Assembly (NCBI GenBank): GCA_041484525.1
Contig: JBGPHT010000161.1
Coordinates: forward strand, 1-17,670
Source of the DNA: JBGPHT01 sp041484525
GTDB lineage: Bacteria > Acidobacteriota > Terriglobia > Bryobacterales > Bryobacteraceae
DNA length: 17,670 nucleotides
Direction: 5' to 3'
The position numbers and the translations under genes were made by a program. The first letter of the stretch is position 1. Each line of letters begins with the position of its first letter. Below are positions 1 to 6,466 of this stretch, one piece after another. The notes beneath the pieces were generated by a model. It saw only the letters and a program-made list of their open reading frames with translations. It was not told the DNA's origin and made no database searches.

Positions 1-1346
1 GATCTGACGGCCACGCCGGGCAAGGCGACCAGCTACACCTACGATCAGTATGGGAATCTGACCGGCGAAACGGACGCGCTGGGGCGGCAGACGACGTACG
101 TGTACGACAACATGGGGCGGAAGACGTCGATGACACCGCCGTCGCCGACCCCGGCCACCACCTACACGTATGACGCACTGGGCCACGTGAAGACGGTGAC
201 GGCGCCTTTGGGGAGGGTGACGACCTATGCCTACGATGCCAACGGCAACAAGATCTCGGAGACGGACGCCAACAACCACACCACGACCTACCAGTACGAC
301 GGATTGAACCGTTGACCTTGGTCACCTATCCGACGGTGCCGACGACGACGATGTCGTACACCTACGACTTCCGGGGCAACGCGATCGATACCACCGATCA
401 AGCCGGCCGAGTGACACACAACGTGTATGACGTGGCGGGCCGATTGACGTCGGTCACGACAGCTTTCGGCACGGCGGATGCCAGTTCGACGAACTACACG
501 TATTACACCGATGGCCGCAAACAGACGGAGACCGACGCCGGCGTCCACACGACAACGTACAACTACGACGAAGCGGGGCGCCTGACGAGCGCAATGGATG
601 CGCAGAGCCATACGACGAGCTATGCGTACGACGATGCGGGCAACCAGATCTCGGTGACCGATCCCAACCTGCACCGGACGCAGCAGCAATACGACGCGCG
701 CCGTCGCTTGCAGACGACGACCTACCAGGATGCGACGACTACGCAATACGCCTACGATGGCCCGGGCAATCTGACGAGCGTGACGGATCAGGCCGGGAAG
801 GTGGTGCAGTTCACGTACGATGCGGCCAATCAGCTTGAGCCGGTGATCCAGACGAACCATCCCGACGCGTCGCACAACACGACGAATTACAGCTACGACA
901 GCAATGCCAATCTGACGACTTTGACAGATGGCAACAGCCACACCACGCAGAACGCGTTCGACGTGTTGAATGAGTTGAAGACGGAGACGCTGCCGTCGGG
1001 GACGTTGACGCAGACGCGGAACTACGATCCGGCAGGAAATCTGTTGAGCCTGACAGACTACAATGGCAAGACGACGACGTACACGTACGACACCCTGAAT
1101 CGCTTGCTGACAAAAACGCCGGATGCTAGTCTCGGCGAACCCACGGTGAGCTTCACGTACACGGCGACGGGCAAACGTGCCAGCATGACGGACGCCAGCG
1201 GTACGACGACGTACACGTACGACAGCCTGGACCGCCTGAAGACGAAAGCGACACCGCAGGGGACGCTGAGCTACACTTATAATAACTTGGTCATCTCCGG
1301 GCGAGACGGCGAAACACCAGCGCCACCGGCAATCCGACGACGTTGA
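1..1346 (+). pseudogene. RHS/YD-repeat protein gene, internal fragment, frameshifted and 3'-truncated
   Basis: The translation is a string of about 20 YD repeats (YTYDALGHV, YAYDANGNK, YNYDEAGRL, YTYDTLNRL and similar) spaced roughly 20 residues apart, as in RHS proteins, which build large beta-strand shells often carrying a C-terminal toxin. The frame is already open at base 1, so the N-terminus lies outside the window. Frame 1 stops at 313-315 directly after YDGLNR, and the same repeat pattern resumes at once in another frame from 312 (LTLVTYP). Restoring one T in the CGTTGACC stretch rejoins the two. The repeats end near 1280 (LSYTYNN), followed by about 20 unrelated residues to a stop at 1344-1346. 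That tail is the reverse strand of maf, with a 56-base overlap. No RHS core end motif or toxin domain is present. It is either a decayed gene or, at 312 only, a sequencing error; the missing 3' end argues for decay. Confidence 0.85.
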
Positions 1347-1836
1347 AGTAGCAGCCTTCGATCCTCTCGATGAACTTCGACGCCAGTCCCTGGATGGCAT
1401 AAGCGCCGGCCTTGTCCATCGGCTCGCCGCTCGCGATGTACTCTTCGATGTCCTGCGTTCCGAGCGGAGCAAACCAGACAGAAGTCGCAGCCCAGTCGCG
1501 CACGACTTCGACGCCATGCTTAAGGCAGATTCCCGTCAATACTTCATGCCGGCGCCCGGAAAGCAGCACGAGCATGCGGCGCGCGTCGGCGGCGTCGGCC
1601 GGTTTGCCCAGCATCTCGCCGTCGATGACCACCGTGGTGTCGGCTCCGAGTACGGTATCGCCGGGGTCCGCCGGAACGGCCCGCGCTTTCCATTCCGCCA
1701 GACGCTGCACATAGGCTTCCGGCTTCTCGTGGGGAAACGGGGTCTCGTCCACGTCCGCGGTCTGAACCGTGAAGGGAATTCCGGCCTGGCGGAGTATCTC
1801 ACTGCGGCGCGGCGATTGCGAAGCGAGCACCAGCAT
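1291..1836 (-). CDS. maf: Maf-family nucleoside triphosphate pyrophosphatase (YhdE/dTTP-UTP type)
   Basis: The 181-residue length is normal for Maf. These cytoplasmic enzymes hydrolyse non-canonical or excess NTPs to the monophosphate and pyrophosphate; the YhdE branch prefers dTTP/UTP and modified pyrimidine nucleotides. Visible motifs are the N-terminal SQSPRR substrate loop (residues 6-11), LGADTTVV with the catalytic-type Asp at 66, GKPAD (77-81), and GEPMDKAGAYAIQG (137-150), whose Gln149 is typical of the YhdE branch. The ATG at 1836 places the start at the usual MLVLASQSPRR. The gene is divergent from the PPK2 gene, with only 14 bases between start codons, and convergent with the RHS remnant, which it overlaps at its 3' end. 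The C-terminus (LARR) looks complete, so the rearrangement that cut the RHS gene spared maf. Confidence 0.93.
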   Translation of the reverse strand: MLVLASQSPRRSEILRQAGIPFTVQTADVDETPFPHEKPEAYVQRLAEWKARAVPADPGDTVLGADTTVVIDGEMLGKPADAADARRMLVLLSGRRHEVLTGICLKHGVEVVRDWAATSVWFAPLGTQDIEEYIASGEPMDKAGAYAIQGLASKFIERIEGCYFNVVGLPVALVFRRLARR

Positions 1837-1846
1837 GTTTCCAGTG

Positions 1847-1852
1847 TAGAAT
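1847..1852 (+). promoter_or_regulatory. Candidate -10 box (TAGAAT) for PPK2, possible leaderless start
   Basis: TAGAAT overlaps the first possible ATG (1851) of the PPK2 frame. It sits 7 bases before a second in-frame ATG at 1860, so transcription from this box would begin about at 1860. No Shine-Dalgarno sequence precedes either ATG. This would make the real PPK2 start 1860 on a leaderless mRNA. No convincing -35 is seen, so this is inference. Confidence 0.3.
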
Positions 1853-2669
1853 GGGCCGGATGAAGGACCTCTCGCAGGAACTGATCGTCCGCTCCGGCAG
1901 CAAGGTGAAGCTGCGCGACATCGACCCGGCGGCCACTTTCGGCGTCAGCAGAAGGTCCGCCGAAGTGCGACTCGTAAAGAATCTGGAACGGCTCACCGTG
2001 CTGCAGTACCTGCTGTATGCGGAGGCGCAGCGGGCGGTGCTCGTGGTGCTCCAGGGTATCGATGCGGGTGGCAAGGACGGCACCATCCGCCATGTGATGA
2101 GCGGCATGAACCCGCAAGGCGTGAGCGTGACGGCGTTCAAGGTGCCGGAGGGCGTCGAGAAGCGGCACGATTATCTCTGGCGCGTGCACAACGCGGTCCC
2201 CGAATGGGGCAAGATCGGAATCTTCAACCGCTCCCACTACGAGGACGTGCTGGTGGTTCGGGTGCACGGGCTGGTGCCCGAGTCCCAATGGCAGAAGCGG
2301 TACCGGCAAATCGACGAATTCGAGCGCATGCTCCACGAGAACAGCGTCACCGTTCTCAAATTCATGCTCTACATCAGCAAGGACGAGCAAGCCAGGCGCT
2401 TCCGGGAGCGGTTGGAGGACCGATCCAAGAACTGGAAGTTTTCGTCCGACGACATCAAGGAGCGCGAGTATTGGGACCAGTACATCGATGCCTACCAGGA
2501 TGCGCTCCGCAAATGCAGCACGAAGCAGGCGCCCTGGTATGTGATCCCGGCGGACAACAAATGGTTCCGCAACCTGGCTGTCTCGCAGGTGCTGGTGGAT
2601 ACTCTCGAAGGCATGGATATGAAGTTCCCCAAGCCGGTGGCGGACCTCTCCGCCATTCGGTTCGAGTAA
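1851..2669 (+). CDS. PPK2-family polyphosphate:nucleotide phosphotransferase
   Basis: The 272-residue single-domain PPK2 protein transfers phosphate between polyphosphate and AMP/ADP (or GDP) in the cytoplasm. Seen directly: Walker A loop GIDAGGKDG (69-77), Walker B region IFNRSHYEDVLVVRV (124-138), and an Arg-rich lid RFRERLEDRSKNWKF (183-197). The motifs HVMSGMNPQGV and the APWYVIPADNKWFRN stretch near 227-241 are typical of the PPK2 subfamily found widely in Acidobacteria and Actinobacteria. Substrate class (AMP to ADP, ADP to ATP, or both) cannot be settled by eye. Two in-frame ATGs exist at 1851 and 1860, neither with a clear ribosome binding site; 1860 is the better choice if the overlapping TAGAAT is a promoter element. 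It is convergent with the next gene, with a 9-base gap. Confidence 0.93.
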   Translation: MGRMKDLSQELIVRSGSKVKLRDIDPAATFGVSRRSAEVRLVKNLERLTVLQYLLYAEAQRAVLVVLQGIDAGGKDGTIRHVMSGMNPQGVSVTAFKVPEGVEKRHDYLWRVHNAVPEWGKIGIFNRSHYEDVLVVRVHGLVPESQWQKRYRQIDEFERMLHENSVTVLKFMLYISKDEQARRFRERLEDRSKNWKFSSDDIKEREYWDQYIDAYQDALRKCSTKQAPWYVIPADNKWFRNLAVSQVLVDTLEGMDMKFPKPVADLSAIRFE

Positions 2670-2678
2670 CCAGCCGCG

Positions 2679-3449
2679 TTACTGGCGATCGTAAACCGCT
2701 TTGAAGGGCTCCTTGACGCCGGCGGCGGTTCCGGCTTCGGTGAGTGTCTTGCCATCCGCCGACACCGTGAAGGTGAGCATGAACAGATCCTTCCCGTTCT
2801 GTCTCTCCGTCATGTTGAATCCGCCCGCGCCGGCCTTCCGGATCGCCACGGTGAATCCGGGAGGCACGGTGGGACCAGTCAGCGGATAATCCTTGCCGTC
2901 GAACTTGGCCTTGGCCGTCGCCTGAAAGTCGATGAAATTCAGAGTGAGGCCATCGCTGCCATCGGGCGAGATCTCGATCATTTCGACGCTGGTCTTCACT
3001 TCAGTAGCTTTGTACTTGCCGGGCAGACCCGGCCCGCCGGAGACGCGCTCGAAAACGCCGGTCTCGTCGAATGTGCTCCCGTCCGGTTTCACGATTTTGG
3101 AAGACGTCGTCATGGTTTTACCGTCTGCCGAGAGCTTTGTGGTCGAGGTGTTAGCCACCTTGCCATTCAGCTTGTAAACGGTATCCCAGGTGTTGGCATC
3201 GATCTGTTTCCAGGCAGCCGTCTGTCCGTAGATGGCGGGCCGCTCCTGCCCATCCACTTTGAAATTGTAGGATTGCCCATCACCGCTGAATTGCATCTCA
3301 CCGCTGGGTAAGCGCGAAATTGTGAGCGTGACGCCCTTGAAATCGCTCTTCACGGGATTGAGCTTCCACTTGCCGAAGTATGCCGGGTCGGCCGCCGCCA
3401 GTGTTCCCGCGGCAACCGAAACCAGAAGACAAAGCGCAGATGTTCGCAT
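2679..3449 (-). CDS. Secreted protein of unknown function with two related halves
   Basis: The product has 256 residues from the ATG at 3449. That start is preferred over the upstream one at 3494 because GGAAGGAAG lies 7 bases before it and because it puts a clean signal peptide (MRTSALCLLVSVAAGTLAAA) at the N-terminus, so the protein is probably periplasmic or extracellular. The mature part looks like two copies of one beta-rich domain. Half 1 begins FGKWKLN and half 2 begins LPGKYKATEV. Both then show a variable Ser/Thr-rich strand, an F-x-DG-x-(E/Y)-x-P-x-x-G segment (VDGQERPAIYG; FDGKDYPLTG), an NGK segment (KLNGKVA; RQNGKDL) and an S-ADGKT-(M/L)-T strand (LSADGKTMT; VSADGKTLT). Such proteins are common in Solibacter-like genomes but I know no function. 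A lipid- or ligand-binding barrel is possible, not shown. Confidence 0.8.
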   Translation of the reverse strand: MRTSALCLLVSVAAGTLAAADPAYFGKWKLNPVKSDFKGVTLTISRLPSGEMQFSGDGQSYNFKVDGQERPAIYGQTAAWKQIDANTWDTVYKLNGKVANTSTTKLSADGKTMTTSSKIVKPDGSTFDETGVFERVSGGPGLPGKYKATEVKTSVEMIEISPDGSDGLTLNFIDFQATAKAKFDGKDYPLTGPTVPPGFTVAIRKAGAGGFNMTERQNGKDLFMLTFTVSADGKTLTEAGTAAGVKEPFKAVYDRQ

Positions 3450-3518
3450 GCAGACACTTCCTTCCGGAGCATTATGCGCCACACGGCCGGGCAAAGCAAT
3501 CCACGCCGCCGCGCGTGA

Positions 3519-3524
3519 TAGAAT
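3519..3524 (+). promoter_or_regulatory. Candidate -10 box (TAGAAT) upstream of dciA-like gene
   Basis: TAGAAT lies 14 bases before the ATG at 3539, in the 89-base divergent gap between the secreted-protein gene and the dciA-gatC-gatA run. Initiation would leave a leader of about 8 bases made mostly of C, with no Shine-Dalgarno sequence. This is the second TAGAAT placed very close to a start codon in this window. No clear -35. Confidence 0.3.
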
Positions 3525-3538
3525 AGCGCTTCACCCCC

Positions 3539-3940
3539 ATGGAACGCGCCAGCCAGCTCATCCGCGGAATGAGACTGCCGGGCGACATGATCACCACCGA
3601 CGAGCTGGCCTGCGCTGCCTGGCCACACGCTGTCGGCAAGAAAGTGGCCCGGCATACGCGTGCGGCGAAACTCGTGCGCACGCGCCTCATCATCGAAGTG
3701 GAAGACCTCACCTGGCGGCGCCAGTTGTTCGCGCTCTCCGGCCAGATCCTGCGCAACCTCGACCGGTACATCGGCAAGGGCCTGGTGGAGGATCTCGAAT
3801 TCCGCATCGTGCCGCGCAAACGGGAGCCGCAGCGCGCTTCCCTGCCCGGCCCGGCGCTCCTCGCCGACGAGGCCAACAACATCGCCGATCCGCTCCTTCG
3901 CAGCATCTACCGCGCATCGCGCAAAAAGGCGCAGGCGTGA
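3539..3940 (+). CDS. DciA-like (DUF721) protein
   Basis: This small basic protein of 133 residues matches the DUF721 pattern: an N-terminal helix, AWPHAVGKKVARHTRAAKL near 27-45, a strand with VRTRLIIEVEDLTWRRQLFAL (46-66), then QILRNLDRYIG (69-79) and a variable basic tail. The family includes DciA, the loader or operator of the replicative helicase DnaB in bacteria lacking DnaC/DnaI. That role is known for some members and is inferred here. The stop TGA (3938-3940) overlaps the GTG start of gatC (GTGA), so the two are translationally linked. No Shine-Dalgarno sequence is seen before the ATG. Confidence 0.8.
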   Translation: MERASQLIRGMRLPGDMITTDELACAAWPHAVGKKVARHTRAAKLVRTRLIIEVEDLTWRRQLFALSGQILRNLDRYIGKGLVEDLEFRIVPRKREPQRASLPGPALLADEANNIADPLLRSIYRASRKKAQA

Positions 3941-4236
3941 GGATCACCGAAGAGCAGGTGCGCTACGTGGCGAACCTGGCCAATCTGAGCCTGTCGGAAA
4001 CCGAAGTCGCGAAACTGCGGGCGGACCTGGACGGCATCCTGGAGCACATGGACAGGCTCAACGAGATCGACACCACGGGCGTGGAGCCGATGGCGCAGGT
4101 CCTCTACGACGCCGGCGCGATGGCCACGCTGCGCGCCGATGTTCCCGTCCCGCCGCTGGGAAATCAGAGGGCGCTCGAGAATGCGCCGCAGCCGGGCGCC
4201 GGATATTTCAAAGTGCCGAAAGTGATCGAACGCTGA
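3937..4236 (+). CDS. gatC: Asp-tRNA(Asn)/Glu-tRNA(Gln) amidotransferase subunit C
   Basis: The 99-residue length is normal for GatC, the small subunit that wraps around GatA and holds it to GatB in the complex converting misacylated Glu-tRNA(Gln) or Asp-tRNA(Asn) to the amide form. The sequence starts RITEEQVRYVANLANLSLS, the standard GatC opening, followed by ILEHMDRLNEIDTTGVEPM (residues 45-63) and ends GYFKVPKVIER, also standard. I chose the GTG at 3937 because it gives exactly this N-terminus and overlaps the upstream stop codon; the frame is open further upstream, but that part is a shadow of the dciA-like gene. gatA follows after 3 bases. Confidence 0.95.
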   Translation: MRITEEQVRYVANLANLSLSETEVAKLRADLDGILEHMDRLNEIDTTGVEPMAQVLYDAGAMATLRADVPVPPLGNQRALENAPQPGAGYFKVPKVIER

Positions 4237-4239
4237 TTC

Positions 4240-5679
4240 ATGGATATTCCTTCGCTCACGATCGATCGCGTCAGGGAGGGTTTGTTCGCGCGCCGTTTCA
4301 GCGCGGTCGAACTGGCCACCGAGGCGCTGCGCTTCGCCGACGCGGAAAATCCCAAGACCAACGCCTATCTGCATCTGGCGCCCGAGCGCGCCCTCGACAC
4401 GGCGCGACGCGTCGACGAGCAGATCGCACGCGGCGAGAATCCCGGTCCACTGGCGGGCGTGCCCATTGCGGTGAAAGACGTCATCGTCACGAAGGGCGTG
4501 AAAACAACCTGCGGGTCGCGCCTCCTGGCCGGCTACATTCCGCCCTATGACGCCACCGCCGTGATCCGCCTGGAGCGCGCCGGCGGAGTGCTGCTGGGGA
4601 AAACCAACTGCGACGAATTCGCTATGGGCTCATCTACTGAGAACTCGGCATTTGGGCCGGTTCGAAATCCAGTGGCGCCCGACCGCGTGCCCGGCGGATC
4701 GAGCGGCGGATCGGCGGCGGCCGTGGCCCAAGGGACCGCCGTGGTCTCGCTGGGTTCGGATACCGGCGGGTCCATCCGGCAGCCCGCTTCGTTCTGCGGC
4801 GTAGTCGGAGTGACGCCGACGTACGGGCGCGTCTCGCGCTACGGGCTGACGGCGTTCGCCAGCTCGCTCGATCACATCGGACCGTTCGCACGATCGGTGA
4901 AAGACGCGGCCACGCTGCTGGGAGTGATCGCCGGACGCGACCCCTCCGATTCCACTTCCGCCGACGCGCCCGTGCCGGACTATTCCGCACATCTCGATGG
5001 TTCCGTAAGTGGGCTGAAGCTTGGACTCCCGCGCGAATACCTAAAGGGATTGACGAGTGAAACCGGCACGCTGATCGAGCGCGGCGTGGACGTGCTGAGA
5101 CGGCTGGGCTGCGAGGCTCGCGAAATCAGCTTGCCGGCTACGGACTACGCCATCGCGTCTTACTACATCATCGCCACGGCCGAGGCCAGCTCCAACCTGG
5201 CGCGGTATGATGGCGTCCGGTATACGTGCCGCTCCGGCCGCTCCGAGACTCTCTCCGAGATGTATCGCAACACACGCGGCGAGGGTTTTGGGGACGAGTG
5301 CAAGCGGCGCATCATGCTGGGCACCTACGTGCTCAGTCACGGCTATTATGATGCGTATTACCTGAAGGCACAGAAGGTGCGCGCGTTGATTGCGCGCGAT
5401 TTCGCAAACGCATTTCGAGAGGTAGATGCGGTCGTGGCGCCGGTTTCGCCGTTCCCGGCATTCAAGCTGGGAGAGAAGGTGGACGACCCGGTCGCGATGT
5501 ACCTTTCCGACATCTATACGATTACCGGAGACCTGGCGGGCATTCCGTGCATGAGCGTGCCGTGCGGAAAGACGGCCGAGGGGCTGCCGGTGGGGATGCA
5601 GATTCTGACCCGGCATTTCGACGAGACCACGATGTTCCGGCTCGCGGATGCTTTTGAAAAGGCCGGCGGCAACGCATGA
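4240..5679 (+). CDS. gatA: Asp-tRNA(Asn)/Glu-tRNA(Gln) amidotransferase subunit A
   Basis: The product has 479 residues, the usual GatA length. GatA is the glutaminase subunit that frees ammonia from glutamine for transamidation. The amidase signature is complete: Lys79 in GVPIAVKD, cis-Ser154 in VPGGSSGGSAAA, and the nucleophile Ser178 in SDTGGSIRQPA. These are the same residue numbers as the Lys-Ser-Ser triad reported for Staphylococcus aureus GatA. Other GatA marks are TKGVKTTCGSRLL, CDEFAMGSSTENSAFGP and the C-terminal DLAGIPCMSVPCG with GLPVGMQIL. It begins 3 bases after gatC. gatB does not follow; the next gene is sod, so gatB must lie elsewhere. Its presence implies the genome uses the indirect route for at least one of Gln-tRNA or Asn-tRNA. 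Confidence 0.97.
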   Translation: MDIPSLTIDRVREGLFARRFSAVELATEALRFADAENPKTNAYLHLAPERALDTARRVDEQIARGENPGPLAGVPIAVKDVIVTKGVKTTCGSRLLAGYIPPYDATAVIRLERAGGVLLGKTNCDEFAMGSSTENSAFGPVRNPVAPDRVPGGSSGGSAAAVAQGTAVVSLGSDTGGSIRQPASFCGVVGVTPTYGRVSRYGLTAFASSLDHIGPFARSVKDAATLLGVIAGRDPSDSTSADAPVPDYSAHLDGSVSGLKLGLPREYLKGLTSETGTLIERGVDVLRRLGCEAREISLPATDYAIASYYIIATAEASSNLARYDGVRYTCRSGRSETLSEMYRNTRGEGFGDECKRRIMLGTYVLSHGYYDAYYLKAQKVRALIARDFANAFREVDAVVAPVSPFPAFKLGEKVDDPVAMYLSDIYTITGDLAGIPCMSVPCGKTAEGLPVGMQILTRHFDETTMFRLADAFEKAGGNA

Positions 5680-5707
5680 CGTCCGGCCCGTTCTGATTCG
5701 AAAATAC

Positions 5708-5729
5708 AATAACGAGATAATAACGAGAT
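5708..5729 (+). repeat. Perfect 11-bp tandem duplication ahead of the sod ribosome binding site
   Basis: AATAACGAGAT occurs twice in direct succession (5708-5718 and 5719-5729), immediately followed by AAGGAG. A TACAAT resembling a -10 box lies at 5705-5710. The unit is close to one helical turn. It could be slippage in the leader or a pair of binding half-sites; the sequence alone cannot decide. Confidence 0.6.
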
Positions 5730-5735
5730 AAGGAG
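5730..5735 (+). promoter_or_regulatory. Strong Shine-Dalgarno sequence for sod
   Basis: AAGGAG ends 5 bases before the ATG at 5741. It is one of the few clear ribosome binding sites in this window and fixes the sod start. Confidence 0.8.
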
Positions 5736-5740
5736 AGTAC

Positions 5741-6352
5741 ATGCCGTTTACACTTCCGCCGCTGCCGTATCCGCCCGAGGCTCTCGAGCCGCACATCGAC
5801 AAGATGACGATGGAGATCCACCACGGCAAGCACCACAACGCCTATGTCACCAACCTGAATAAGGCGCTGGAATCGGCGCCCGATCTGGCAAATAAGACCG
5901 TCGAGGAGTTACTGGCCAACAACTGCGCCATTGTCCCGGAAAACATTCGGACCGCCGTCCGCAACAATGGAGGCGGCCACCTCAACCACTCGATGTTCTG
6001 GACCATCATGGGACCGGGCGGGGGCGGTGCGCCGCTCGGCAACGTGGCGCAGGCCATCACCGCCACCTTCGGCAGTTTCAATACCCTCAAAGAGAAGCTG
6101 AACAACTCCGGTGTAACGCGGTTCGGCTCCGGCTGGGCCTGGCTGGTGAAGTCTGGCGGGAAGCTGGAGATTTATTCCACCGCCAACCAGGACAGCCCGG
6201 TGATGGAGGGTAAGTACCCGGTGATGGGCATCGATGTGTGGGAGCACGCTTACTACCTGAAATACCAGAATCGCCGGCCGGACTACCTCGGCGCCTGGTG
6301 GAATGTGGTGAACTGGAAAGAAGTGGAAACCCGTTTCAATAGCGGCAAATAA
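5741..6352 (+). CDS. sodA: Superoxide dismutase, Fe/Mn family (Mn-type signature)
   Basis: The product has 203 residues and no signal peptide, hence is cytoplasmic. It dismutates superoxide to hydrogen peroxide and oxygen. By comparison with E. coli MnSOD the metal ligands are His27 (MEIHHGKHH), His83 (GGHLNHSMFW), Asp165 and His169 (GIDVWEHAYYLKYQNRRPDY). The active-site Gln is in the C-terminal domain (TANQDSP, Gln150) with Gly at the FeSOD glutamine position (NNGGGH), the arrangement typical of Mn enzymes; a cambialistic enzyme is not excluded. The start is fixed by AAGGAG 5 bases upstream. sod follows gatA by 61 bases and precedes sthA on the same strand, separated by a long inverted repeat. 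Confidence 0.96.
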   Translation: MPFTLPPLPYPPEALEPHIDKMTMEIHHGKHHNAYVTNLNKALESAPDLANKTVEELLANNCAIVPENIRTAVRNNGGGHLNHSMFWTIMGPGGGGAPLGNVAQAITATFGSFNTLKEKLNNSGVTRFGSGWAWLVKSGGKLEIYSTANQDSPVMEGKYPVMGIDVWEHAYYLKYQNRRPDYLGAWWNVVNWKEVETRFNSGK

Positions 6353-6365
6353 GAAAAGGCAAAGG

Positions 6366-6453
6366 GCCGCTGATGAACGCAGATGAACGCTGATAAGACT
6401 AAGACATTAGAATGTTTTGAGTTTATCCGCGTTTATCTGTGTTCGTCAGCGGC
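6366..6453 (+). repeat. Long intergenic inverted repeat (REP-like hairpin) between sod and sthA
   Basis: The arms 6366-6396 and 6423-6453 (31 bases each) are inverted copies with 27 of 31 Watson-Crick matches around a 26-base loop. In plus-strand RNA three of the four mismatches become G-U pairs (6374-6445, 6379-6440, 6385-6434); only 6391-6428 (U-C) is unpaired. The loop holds a further smaller inverted repeat, AAGACATT/AATGTTTT. Each arm contains the unit GATGAACGC or a variant of it in tandem. The element lies 13 bases after the sod stop and 13 bases before the sthA start. Similar GATGAACGC-type palindromes are, from memory, scattered between genes in several environmental phyla. It could act as a mobile REP/MITE remnant, an mRNA stabiliser for sod or an attenuator of sthA. 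There is no U-tract, so it is not a classical terminator. Confidence 0.8.
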
Positions 6454-6466
6454 TAAATAAACTGTC

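Noticed and set aside
1..1290. Tandem-repeat satellite or CRISPR interpretation of the repetitive first 1.3 kb
   Set aside because: Periodicity is irregular at DNA level and is explained by coding YD repeats of roughly 20 residues.
288..1517. 409-codon minus-strand open frame antisense to the RHS repeats
   Set aside because: Arg/Val-rich low-complexity translation with no motif; it is the mirror of the repetitive YD codons and also overlaps maf in another frame.
6366..6453. CRISPR-like repeat or rho-independent terminator reading of the sod-sthA palindrome
   Set aside because: Only one pair of inverted arms with no direct repeat-spacer pattern, and no U-tract follows the stem.
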